From Belnapia rosea (lineage in GTDB: Bacteria > Pseudomonadota > Alphaproteobacteria > Acetobacterales > Acetobacteraceae): DNA of 47,277 nucleotides. The position numbers were made by a program, and so were the translations under genes. Location of the stretch: assembly GCF_900101615.1 (NCBI RefSeq), contig NZ_FMZX01000028.1, forward strand, positions 1 to 47,277, read 5' to 3'. This document shows, piece after piece, positions 26,263-33,960 of this stretch (within the stretch, counting starts at the first letter, position 1; every line of letters starts with the position of its first letter). The notes beneath the pieces were generated by a model. That model ran no database searches. It had not been told where the DNA came from and saw only the letters and a list, made by a program, of their open reading frames with translations.

Positions 26263-29200
26263 GAAGCGAGCGCACCTTCCTGAACCGTCACCGGGCCGCG
26301 GCGGTCGCCGCCGACCCCGCCGCCGAGGACCTGTCCGCGGGCACCCTGCGGACGGTGGGCCTCGTCGACCTCTGCCTGCACTTCCTCGCCACGAGGCTTC
26401 CGGGCGAGCGGACCGACGCGGTCCCCGTCACCCTGCTCGGCTACCCCGCGGTCCTCGACACGCTGGAGGATCGGGAGGTGGCACTCCGCGAACTGGCGGC
26501 GCTCCGGCACCTGTGCTCCCGCTTCGCCTCCTACGCCGCGTGGCTGGATGCCCTCCAGCGGCACGCCGCCGCGCCGCAGACCGTGCGGTGCTACGACGCG
26601 GTGGCGGGCATGCCCCGTCGGCGCCTCACCGCGTCGGAGGGGCTGCTGCGCTGCCTGACGGAGACGCTCGGCTCCGCCGTGCCGTGGGTCGCGCGCCAGG
26701 TCCGCCCCGCCGAGCCGGGCGAGTACCACGTCCGCACGAACCATGGCGACACGCTCCTCTCCTACACGGTGCCCCCGCTGCCGGTGGCCCTGCCGGAACC
26801 GCGCCAGCACCGCAGCACCGGGCGGACCATCAACCCGCCGGTCGTCCTGCCGATGGAGGGAATGCTGCGGGTCGCCGAGGACGTTGACCGGGCCGAGGCC
26901 GAGGACGACTGGCCGTCCAGCCTGCCGCCGCTCGGCTTGGCCGAGCGCCTGCGCAAGGTCGCCTTCCACGATCCCGAGGGTGCCGTGTTCCGCGACGGCT
27001 CGCTCGTCCTCAACGGCGCCAACCACCTCGTCGGCATGCTGTCCTCGGGCAAGTCGAGCCTCGTCTGGGGCGTCCTGTTCGCCCTGACGAAGGGCGGCGG
27101 CGGCCGCCGCGTCGCGGTCCTTGCCTCCGACACCATCCAGGCGGCGGCCATGGTCGCCCGGCTCCAACGGCACGGGGTTTCGGCGACGGTGCTGTCGAGC
27201 CCCTACAACCGCGAGGGCCACCTCGGCTCCATCCATTGGCAGCAGTCCCTGTCGGATGGCGGCACCCTGGTGTCGTCGGCGGGCGATCTGACCGCGAACT
27301 TCAGCGTCGCCTGCCCGCTCGACGGCATGCAGACCGAGCCGAAGGTGGTGCGCGGGCGTCGTTCCGACGTGTGGTTCCCCAGCTTCCGGGAGAAGCCCTG
27401 CCATCGGCTCCAGCCCGCGGGGGGCGATGACGACGACACGCTGGACGACGACGAGCTGCCGGGCCGCACCAAGCGGTCCTGCCCGCTCTGGTCGCGCTGC
27501 CCGGCACAGGTGCAGCAGCGCACCGCCGTGGACGCCCAGGTCGTGGTGATGACCCCCGCGGCGTTCGTCCACATGACCCCGGACCGCTGGGTGTCCGGCG
27601 ACCTGATGACGGTGCCGGAGCTGATGCAGTTCGGCTTCGACGTCGTGCTCGTGGACGAGGTGGACGGCTTCCAGAAGACCCTCGACGGCATCTTCTCCCC
27701 GCGCGAAACGCTGATGGGCGACGAGAGGACCGTCTACGCCCCCTCCATCGCCGTCCGCTCGTCGGAGGCTCTCCGGCTCCGCAGCGGCGCCCAGTTCCGG
27801 CACGAGGTGAACACCCGCTGGCAGAAGCGCTTCCACGAGTTCTTCGGCTTGATCGGCACCCTCTACGCGGTGCTCCAGAACGAGGGGGCCAACCTGGGGG
27901 GCCTCGTCGGCGAGGTCCCCTTCACCGCCGGCAGCATCCTGTACGAGCTCTGGCGCCGGGGCGTGCTGATGCGCGGCGGCGACCCCGCGGCCGCCCGCGA
28001 CGACGGCTTCCTGGATGTCACGCGGGTGGCCGCCGTGCTGACCCGGATGTCGAGGAGCGGCGACGCCGACGCGGCGGACGACCTGCCCGGCGGACCCGCC
28101 GACCCGGCCTTCCGCGCGGCCGCCGACGCGCTCGCCGCCGTGGCCGCGCGCGTGGTGCTCGACGACTACTACGAGGCCGCGCTCGACCAGATGGAGGGCG
28201 ACCTCGACGGCCCGCTCGGCGTGTTCGACGTCCGGGTTCGCGGCGGAGTGGCCAAGGGCGTGCAGCGGCTCGCCCTGTCCCGCCGCGAGAACGCGGCGGC
28301 CCTTCTGCTCGCGGTCGTGACCGACCTCGTCCTCCAGCGCTACGTCTGGCTCATCCGCGCGCAGCCCGCCGTCGCCGGCGACTTCGGCATCGACGACACC
28401 CAGCTCCTCAGCCAGGCCAACAACTTGGTCCGGCACTACCGGACGCTGCTGCCCGCCAACCCGGCCGGGGCCGCCTTCGGCCTGTCCTACGAGGCGCCGT
28501 CCGGCAAGGCGGACGAGCGCAAGGGCGGCAAGCTCACCCTGGTCAACCACCTCGGCGTCGGACGCCACCTCGTGGTCCACCTGCACGACCTGCTGGCAGC
28601 CGAGGGGCAGGCAGGGCCACACGTGCTGATGCTGTCCGGCACGAGCTGGGCGGGCGGACGGATCCGGCGGCTGTCGGGAGGGGAACGCCGTTCGGTGGCC
28701 TCCCCGGTCTACGACGTCCAGGTTCCCGTGAAGGGCGTCCTGGTCCAGCCCGTGACCGAGGTCGAGGCCGTGGGCCGTTCCATCTTCCGGCTGGTCGGCT
28801 GCCAGGACGACAGCGGCAAGCAGGTGCGGGCCTCCGGCCTCGACGAGACTGGCCGCCGCCGTAGCCTCAGGGCAATGGCGGTCCGCCTCGGAACCAAGCG
28901 GGGCGACACCAACCTCATCGAGGACCACTGGGCGGAGGCGGAGCGCACGTGGGGCGCGGCCGACATCGCCGATCGGCGCCGCGCCCTGCTGGTCACCAAC
29001 TCCTACGCCGACGCCGCCTTCGTGGCCGACGCCCTGGCGGAGGTTCTTGGCCGCGAGTGGTCGGTGCGGTGCCTCGTTCGGGACAGCGGCGACGACCCGG
29101 ACGTGGCGGGCGCGACCGGGCCCCGCCTGGCGCAGCCGCTCCCGCGGTCGCTGGTCGAGCGCTTCGGCGTCCTGCCCGAACGGTCCGTCCTGGTCGCCCC

Positions 29201-29774
29201 GCTCCAGGTCATCTCCCGCGGCCACAACATCCTGAACGACGCCCGGCGGGCGGCCGTGTCGGCCATCTACTTCCTCCACAGGCCCCACCCGAGGCCCGAC
29301 GACATGGCACCCGTCATCGGGCGCCTGAACCGCTACGCCATGGAGCGGCACCTGCGCGGCCTGTCGCGCGAGGGGGACGGCGAGGACATCCCGGCGCGCA
29401 TGCGCCGCCTGCGCCACGCGGCCTCGTCCATCGTGCGCGAGGGGCTGGACCGGAGGTCCGGCTACGCCGGGTTGCCGCCGCACCACAAGGCGCAGTTCGC
29501 GTGGGACCTGCTGACGCCGCTCTGGCAGACCATCGGGCGCGGCATCCGCAACGGCTGCCCGGTGATGGTCGGCTTCATGGACCGCCAGTTCGCGCCACGC
29601 TCCTTCGACAGGGACGGCGACGACACGGGCGACTCCAGCGTGCTGGTGCAGATCGTGGACGAGCTGCGGTTCGCCATGCGCGACCGCCACGAGGGCGAGG
29701 TCGCCCAACGGCTCTACGCGCCGTTCCTCGGCGCGCTCGAACGGACGAGGGATTTGAGGGGTACCGGCGCATGA
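26259..29774 (+). CDS. pPIWI-RE island DinG-type helicase (domain Z)
   Basis: A 1171-residue predicted superfamily 2 helicase. Walker A is VGMLSSGKSSLVWG (~258-268). Four cysteines lie between Walker A and B at ~351, ~380, ~407 and ~413 (ACPLD, KPCHR, SCPLWSRCPA), the placing expected for the iron-sulphur cluster of XPD/DinG helicases. Walker B is VVLVDEVDGF (~462-470). Late motifs include RPDDMAPVIGRLNRYAM and QTIGRGIRNGCPVMVGF (~1090), an arginine-finger motif VI. In pPIWI-RE islands this helicase is thought to unwind duplexes or R-loops for the Piwi protein and nuclease. The ATG overlaps the nuclease stop, and its own stop overlaps the Piwi start, so the three proteins are probably made together. 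Confidence 0.88.
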   Translation: MRSERTFLNRHRAAAVAADPAAEDLSAGTLRTVGLVDLCLHFLATRLPGERTDAVPVTLLGYPAVLDTLEDREVALRELAALRHLCSRFASYAAWLDALQRHAAAPQTVRCYDAVAGMPRRRLTASEGLLRCLTETLGSAVPWVARQVRPAEPGEYHVRTNHGDTLLSYTVPPLPVALPEPRQHRSTGRTINPPVVLPMEGMLRVAEDVDRAEAEDDWPSSLPPLGLAERLRKVAFHDPEGAVFRDGSLVLNGANHLVGMLSSGKSSLVWGVLFALTKGGGGRRVAVLASDTIQAAAMVARLQRHGVSATVLSSPYNREGHLGSIHWQQSLSDGGTLVSSAGDLTANFSVACPLDGMQTEPKVVRGRRSDVWFPSFREKPCHRLQPAGGDDDDTLDDDELPGRTKRSCPLWSRCPAQVQQRTAVDAQVVVMTPAAFVHMTPDRWVSGDLMTVPELMQFGFDVVLVDEVDGFQKTLDGIFSPRETLMGDERTVYAPSIAVRSSEALRLRSGAQFRHEVNTRWQKRFHEFFGLIGTLYAVLQNEGANLGGLVGEVPFTAGSILYELWRRGVLMRGGDPAAARDDGFLDVTRVAAVLTRMSRSGDADAADDLPGGPADPAFRAAADALAAVAARVVLDDYYEAALDQMEGDLDGPLGVFDVRVRGGVAKGVQRLALSRRENAAALLLAVVTDLVLQRYVWLIRAQPAVAGDFGIDDTQLLSQANNLVRHYRTLLPANPAGAAFGLSYEAPSGKADERKGGKLTLVNHLGVGRHLVVHLHDLLAAEGQAGPHVLMLSGTSWAGGRIRRLSGGERRSVASPVYDVQVPVKGVLVQPVTEVEAVGRSIFRLVGCQDDSGKQVRASGLDETGRRRSLRAMAVRLGTKRGDTNLIEDHWAEAERTWGAADIADRRRALLVTNSYADAAFVADALAEVLGREWSVRCLVRDSGDDPDVAGATGPRLAQPLPRSLVERFGVLPERSVLVAPLQVISRGHNILNDARRAAVSAIYFLHRPHPRPDDMAPVIGRLNRYAMERHLRGLSREGDGEDIPARMRRLRHAASSIVREGLDRRSGYAGLPPHHKAQFAWDLLTPLWQTIGRGIRNGCPVMVGFMDRQFAPRSFDRDGDDTGDSSVLVQIVDELRFAMRDRHEGEVAQRLYAPFLGALERTRDLRGTGA

Positions 29775-32434
29775 CCATGGTGAATTCGCTCGACCTCGCC
29801 GCCTGGGCGCTTGCCAGCCGCGGCGACGTCATCCCGCTCACCACCTTCCGCATGGATGGGCGGTCCTACTCCACCCTGGTGGACTGGACGCGGGTGCAGA
29901 CTAAACGCGAGGACGCCCCCGCTACGGCGGTCCTGCGCGGGCTGCACGAGGTGGTCTCCCTGTTCGTCCCCGACGTGGCCTTCGTGACCATCGGCCGGGG
30001 CCAGGGCCTGGAGATGACCTTCACCGGCCACGTCGCCAACGACGCTGACCGCCGCGCCCGTCTGCGCCTCGCGCTCTCGACCTGGCTCGGCACGGTCTAC
30101 AAGGACGGCACCACGCCGCAGCAGCGCGGCGAGGTCGCGGACGCGGCGCTGCGGGACGCGAACTGGTCGGTAGAGGACGTGCCGACGGCCCTCCGTGGCC
30201 GTGGCGCGCTCGCCTGCGACGCCCCCGTCGAGAACCAGCTCTGGGACGCGCTGACCGCGCAGGCGGTGCGGGCGCTGGCGGGCCGCCGCGTGACCTTTGC
30301 CTCCGGCCACACCAAGCGCCTCGTGCCGACGGTGCCCACGACGGGCGCCTTCGAGGGGGTCGAGCTCGTCGCCTTCCCGCCCAACCAGTCCCCCCGGCGC
30401 GGGGGCGGCTACTGGACGGAGGTGGTGACGATCTGCACCGCCAACTTCCCCGAGCGCGACGGCATCCACCTGCTGGCCCACATGTCGGTCAGGAACTGGG
30501 GCGAGGTCCGGAGCCGCACCAAGGGCAGGGTCCACCGCTCCCTGGATGTCTTCCTGCCGCAGGTGCCCGACCTGGAGCATCTCGGGCCGCAGCGGCACGG
30601 CGCGTTCCCGCTGAAGGTCGTCTCCGACGGCGGCCCCGGGGCGGCGCGGACCTTCACCGGGAAGTGGCAGCACAGGGAGGACGAGAACGTCTTCGGCGTG
30701 CTGTCGCGCTTGACTGGTCTCGACGGCCTGCCGACAGAGGGTGGGCTCACCCCGCACGTTTCCGGCGACGGCATCTGGGTCCTTCCCCGGCTCGGGAGCG
30801 TGCACGGCGACAAGTTCCTGCCGGGCGCCTCGGGGGTGCCCATGCCGGATCGGCTGGCACTCGCCGATGCCGTCGGGCGTGCCGTCGAGCCGCTCGGCCT
30901 CGAGCGCCTGCCGCCGATCCAGCGCCGAACCGTGCGTGGTGCCAAGCCGGAGGTGCCCTTCACCGGCGCGAGCGAGGCCGACTTCGCGGCGCGCCGCGCC
31001 GCGCTGGCCCGGGCGCTCCGCAAGGTCAACGGCCTCGCCGCCGACGCTGCCCCGGTGCTCGACCTCTTCATGTTCGGCCGCCGGGACGCGGCGGCGGCGA
31101 ACCTGCGGGCGGCGGTCGTCGAGGTGCTTGGCCAGCCGGATGGCGACGGCGACGCCATGCGCTGGGCCGATGGCCTGCAGGTCCGCCTGCACGCCCACGC
31201 GGCCGGGCCGCTGTCAGAGGGTCTGCATCCCTGGGAGGACCCGACCGACGAGGACCGCCGAAAGTTCCCGACGGACTCCCAGTGGCGGGCCGAGCGCGCG
31301 AGGCGGCAGACGGACGGGAACAAGGCGGCCCGCGGACGCATGGAGCGCTGGGTCCGGGAGTGCCGCGGCGAGGTGACGGGGGCCTGCTGCGCCGTGCTGG
31401 AGATCCCCGAGGAATTCAGGGACTCCTACGACGACCCCTTCCTGCTGGCCAAGCAGGTGCTCGCCGGGGCGCGCGTCCTGCCGCAGATCGTCCTGGTCAA
31501 GGCGGCGCCGACGCCGGGCGAGGACGAAGGCGACGTCGAGCACCGCTTCTTCGCGGCCTTCTCCGACCTGCTCCGCAGCCTCGGCGTGGTCCCCGTGGGC
31601 GACGGCACGCCCCAGGATCTGGCGGCCCTGACGGTGGCGCAGGTGAACACCTCGCTCCAGGCTGGCATGCGCGTCCAGAGCCAGGCGGTGCCGCTCGCCG
31701 CGCACGTCCGGGACGGCGTGCTCTGGGCGGCCCTGCCCGGCGCCGACGGCCTGCCGGACTGGCGGCCCTACGCCGAGGTCTACCTCGCCATGACCTCGGG
31801 CGGGCACTCGCGCTTCGACCGCGGCCGGAAGCCCGACAACCAGGCCCGCTTCTCCGCCTTCTGGCAGCAGGCGCTCCGGGACATCTCGAACCGGGGCGGC
31901 GGCCTCGTGCTGGTGGACGCCGCGAGCGGGCGCCAGTGGATCGGCAGCATGGCCAACGGCAAGCTCGCCTTCGACCGGCTGGAGGTCGGCAGCGGCAACA
32001 CGCCGCTCTTCCCCTCGGACCTGCCCGGGGTGCGCGTCGCCCGCGTCACCCATGGCGACGCCAAGCTGCCGTCATACTTCCACGACGAGGACGCGGGGTG
32101 GGTCTCCGGCGTCTTCGCCTGGCCCGGCAGCACGCGCACGGCCTTCGGCCTGAAGCAGAAGCCGCAGAGCAACAAGGCCCGCAAGGCAATCGCCACCACC
32201 TCGCGCCACCCCGACCCTGAGGCTGGGAAGGCGGCCGCCCGCGAGGATGATGATCGCAAGTTCGCGGCCATCGACGAGACCTGCGCCTTCTTCATCCAGC
32301 CGGGCGACGACCCGATGGCGGTGGTGCAGCGGGTGAACGGCCTGCGGGGCGTGCACGCCCAGTTCGACGGCTACACCTCGCTGCCCTACCCGCTGCACGA
32401 GCTGGCGCTGCTCAAAAACGCCATCACGGGGTGA
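29771..32434 (+). CDS. pPIWI-RE family Argonaute/Piwi-like protein
   Basis: An 887-residue protein placed by its neighbours and C-terminal pattern in the prokaryotic PIWI-RE family (X, MID and RNase H-like modules). The N-terminal ~400 residues correspond to the X region, the middle to a MID-like domain. From ~710 an RNase H-like core is visible: GGGLVLVDAASGRQWIGSM with a candidate catalytic Asp (~716), PGVRVARVTHGDAKLPSYF, GWVSGVFAWPGSTRTAFGLK and the closing FDGYTSLPYPLHELALLKNA, which is very close to the family's terminal PLPLH-type segment. The family is predicted to bind guide nucleic acid and act against invading DNA or R-loops, but function is little tested. Start at ATG 29771 in ATGA overlap with the helicase. 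One family acidic position in the RVxxxxxxExP region appears as DAKLP and deserves checking. Confidence 0.87.
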   Translation: MTMVNSLDLAAWALASRGDVIPLTTFRMDGRSYSTLVDWTRVQTKREDAPATAVLRGLHEVVSLFVPDVAFVTIGRGQGLEMTFTGHVANDADRRARLRLALSTWLGTVYKDGTTPQQRGEVADAALRDANWSVEDVPTALRGRGALACDAPVENQLWDALTAQAVRALAGRRVTFASGHTKRLVPTVPTTGAFEGVELVAFPPNQSPRRGGGYWTEVVTICTANFPERDGIHLLAHMSVRNWGEVRSRTKGRVHRSLDVFLPQVPDLEHLGPQRHGAFPLKVVSDGGPGAARTFTGKWQHREDENVFGVLSRLTGLDGLPTEGGLTPHVSGDGIWVLPRLGSVHGDKFLPGASGVPMPDRLALADAVGRAVEPLGLERLPPIQRRTVRGAKPEVPFTGASEADFAARRAALARALRKVNGLAADAAPVLDLFMFGRRDAAAANLRAAVVEVLGQPDGDGDAMRWADGLQVRLHAHAAGPLSEGLHPWEDPTDEDRRKFPTDSQWRAERARRQTDGNKAARGRMERWVRECRGEVTGACCAVLEIPEEFRDSYDDPFLLAKQVLAGARVLPQIVLVKAAPTPGEDEGDVEHRFFAAFSDLLRSLGVVPVGDGTPQDLAALTVAQVNTSLQAGMRVQSQAVPLAAHVRDGVLWAALPGADGLPDWRPYAEVYLAMTSGGHSRFDRGRKPDNQARFSAFWQQALRDISNRGGGLVLVDAASGRQWIGSMANGKLAFDRLEVGSGNTPLFPSDLPGVRVARVTHGDAKLPSYFHDEDAGWVSGVFAWPGSTRTAFGLKQKPQSNKARKAIATTSRHPDPEAGKAAAREDDDRKFAAIDETCAFFIQPGDDPMAVVQRVNGLRGVHAQFDGYTSLPYPLHELALLKNAITG

Positions 32435-32918
32435 CGGCGGCAGGAGCAGGAGGGGCGACGGTGGACTAGCCAGGAGTTCTCCGTCGCGGTCGCCCCATAC
32501 TCGTTTGTGCTCCCATCTCAGAGCGAGGTGTTCCCAGTCCACGGCCGTTACGTTCCGCGCCATAGCCTCGCCAGCAGAACCTTCTGCTCCTTCAGGACGC
32601 AAAAGATTACATTTGCTTAATCCGGTTTGGAGCCTTCCGCACGAGCCTGATAGTTTCATTCCCAGGACGAGCCACGCTGAACAGGGAGCGACCGGTGAGG
32701 CGTGAGCCTTGCCACGGAGGGTCGCGGCTTTGGTCAGATGTCGGAAGACTGGGCGGCATCTGCCCGCCAGGGGGGATAAATGGTTGGGTCCAAAGGACCA
32801 TTTCCTGTGGAGGGCGGCGCAGGGGAGGTGCCCGGCTCCCGGGCACATGATGGGGGCGAGGTGAGCGACGGCACAGGCCACCGTTGCAACTCTCGTGCTC
32901 CTGAGCGATATAGTCCTC
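32435..32918. other. Intergenic region between Piwi island and small gene pair
   Basis: About 480 bases with no convincing ORF on either strand. GGGGCGAC shortly after the Piwi stop (near 32453) can pair with GTCGCCCC (near 32490) across ~30 bases and may be a transcription end. The right end holds TTGCAA (32884-32889) and TATAGT (32909-32914), 19 bases apart, a plausible promoter for the next gene. The base composition is lower in GC than the surrounding cargo. Confidence 0.35.
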
Positions 32919-33143
32919 ATGGCGACGCGCACCACCCGGACCCTGGGCTACGTGCTCCCCGCGACCTCCCAGGCGCGGCAAGGGAAGCACGAACCCCGTC
33001 AGCGGCCGTTCATTCAGGGTCTGCAGGAGGACAATCATCTTGCGAGGAGCATGGCAAATGCCCGGCGCCTGCGCGGAGAGAATGTCAGCAACCTGAGCGA
33101 CGAGGAATTCCTGGCCAGGGTTGCGGCCAGCGCCCGAAGCTGA
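32919..33143 (+). CDS. Small antitoxin-like protein
   Basis: A 74-residue, strongly basic protein (MATRTTRTLGYVLPATSQAR at the start; LSDEEFLARVAASARS at the end). A putative -10 TATAGT ends five bases before the ATG, so its message may be leaderless. The size, basic front, acidic helical tail and tight coupling to a ~180-codon frame suggest the first gene of a toxin-antitoxin-type pair. I recognise no family. A frame open from 32895 is possible but would start upstream of the putative promoter box. Confidence 0.55.
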   Translation: MATRTTRTLGYVLPATSQARQGKHEPRQRPFIQGLQEDNHLARSMANARRLRGENVSNLSDEEFLARVAASARS

Positions 33144-33679
33144 ACTCCCCTTCGGCGAGCGGGGGAGCCGACCGTCACCTGAAGCTCCTCAAGCTGGAAG
33201 AGATCCAGGCCAAGCCCAAGGACTTCCACTTGGTTAAGGGCTTCGTGGATTACGTCGGCATCGACAAGCTCGAATCTAGGTTCAGCACCGATCTCAAGAC
33301 TCTCAGGCGTTGCGTGCTGGAAGGCAGGCCACTCCCGCCAGGCTTCTATCGGCAAGGCAAGGGGCAGGACGAGGACCGAGCCCTGAAGGAGTACGGGGTG
33401 ATGCACCTGCACCTCGGTGGGCAGAAGTCGGATGTCCTCGTCTTCCTCATGCAGTTTCCCGATGACGTGGTTGCCTTGGAGATCAACAACCACGGCCCAT
33501 TCAGCGACCACCCCCCAGGGCGTGGTGTCGACGCGCGCTGGAGGGTGGCCGCCCTTGTGACGCTCAACGAGGCACGGGCAGCCGCTGAACAGCAGCGGCA
33601 ACGTGCCGAGGAGGAAGTCAAAGCGCTCAACGCGAGCATTCGCGCGCGCCTGGGCATTGGCAAGAAGCCCGATTCTTGA
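33140..33679 (+). CDS. Possible toxin of a two-gene unit, start uncertain
   Basis: About 179 residues. No ATG precedes the well-coded part; the frame overlaps the upstream stop as CTGA (CTG at 33140), which would mimic the local ATGA couplings with a non-AUG start, or translation may begin further in. The core HLKLLKLEEIQAKPKDF leads to EYGVMHLHLGGQKSDVLVFL and a VVALEINNHGPF strand. The pattern of a compact alpha/beta protein with an MHLHL strand recalls YafO/RelE-like mRNA interferases, but this is a loose resemblance. A charged helix with AEQQRQRAEEEVKALN closes the protein. It sits between the pPIWI-RE island and the convergent transposition operon. Confidence 0.5.
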   Translation: MNSPSASGGADRHLKLLKLEEIQAKPKDFHLVKGFVDYVGIDKLESRFSTDLKTLRRCVLEGRPLPPGFYRQGKGQDEDRALKEYGVMHLHLGGQKSDVLVFLMQFPDDVVALEINNHGPFSDHPPGRGVDARWRVAALVTLNEARAAAEQQRQRAEEEVKALNASIRARLGIGKKPDS

Positions 33680-33744
33680 GATCCGAGCGGCTGGGCAGTC
33701 TGCGGTAACCCGCGCTTGTGCTACCGGACGTTGCGGAAATGCCC

Positions 33745-33960
33745 TCAGCGTCCTCCTAACTCCAACCACCCCAGCACCACCTCGAACGACCGCTCCACCC
33801 TGATCATCCGGCCGCCGGGCAGCAGCAGCAGGGCACCCCCGTCGTCCTCGCAGATGGCGCCGATTGAGGTGGCGGACACCGCGTGCATCCGCCCCTCGAC
33901 GTCGCGCAAGACGACGAACCTGCCGACCCGCTCCCCCTCCTCCAACTCGCGGCGGGCCAT
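33745..33960 (-). CDS. 71-residue protein at the end of the transposition operon
   Basis: Starts at ATG 33960 in ATGA overlap with the tniQ stop. The product opens MARRELEEGERVGRFVVLRD and continues HAVSATSIGAICEDDGGALL, then a GGRMIRVERSFEVVLGWL segment. This strand order looks like a small SH3-like barrel of the FlbD type, but that is resemblance only. Being the last gene of tnsA-tnsB-tnsC-tniQ it could be an accessory transposition or control factor. I know no named counterpart in Tn7-like elements. Confidence 0.6.
   Translation of the reverse strand: MARRELEEGERVGRFVVLRDVEGRMHAVSATSIGAICEDDGGALLLLPGGRMIRVERSFEVVLGWLELGGR

Noticed and set aside
26136-29708. A 1190-codon open frame on the minus strand opposite the helicase gene
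   Set aside because: It mirrors the codon-position bias of the real gene. In ~70% GC DNA long antisense frames are expected, and it has no domain motifs or ribosome site.
32780-33140. N-terminal extension of the possible toxin back to 32780
   Set aside because: The extension overlaps the well-formed 74-residue gene in another frame and is Pro/Gly/Ser/Arg-rich filler, with coding character starting only near 33140-33180.
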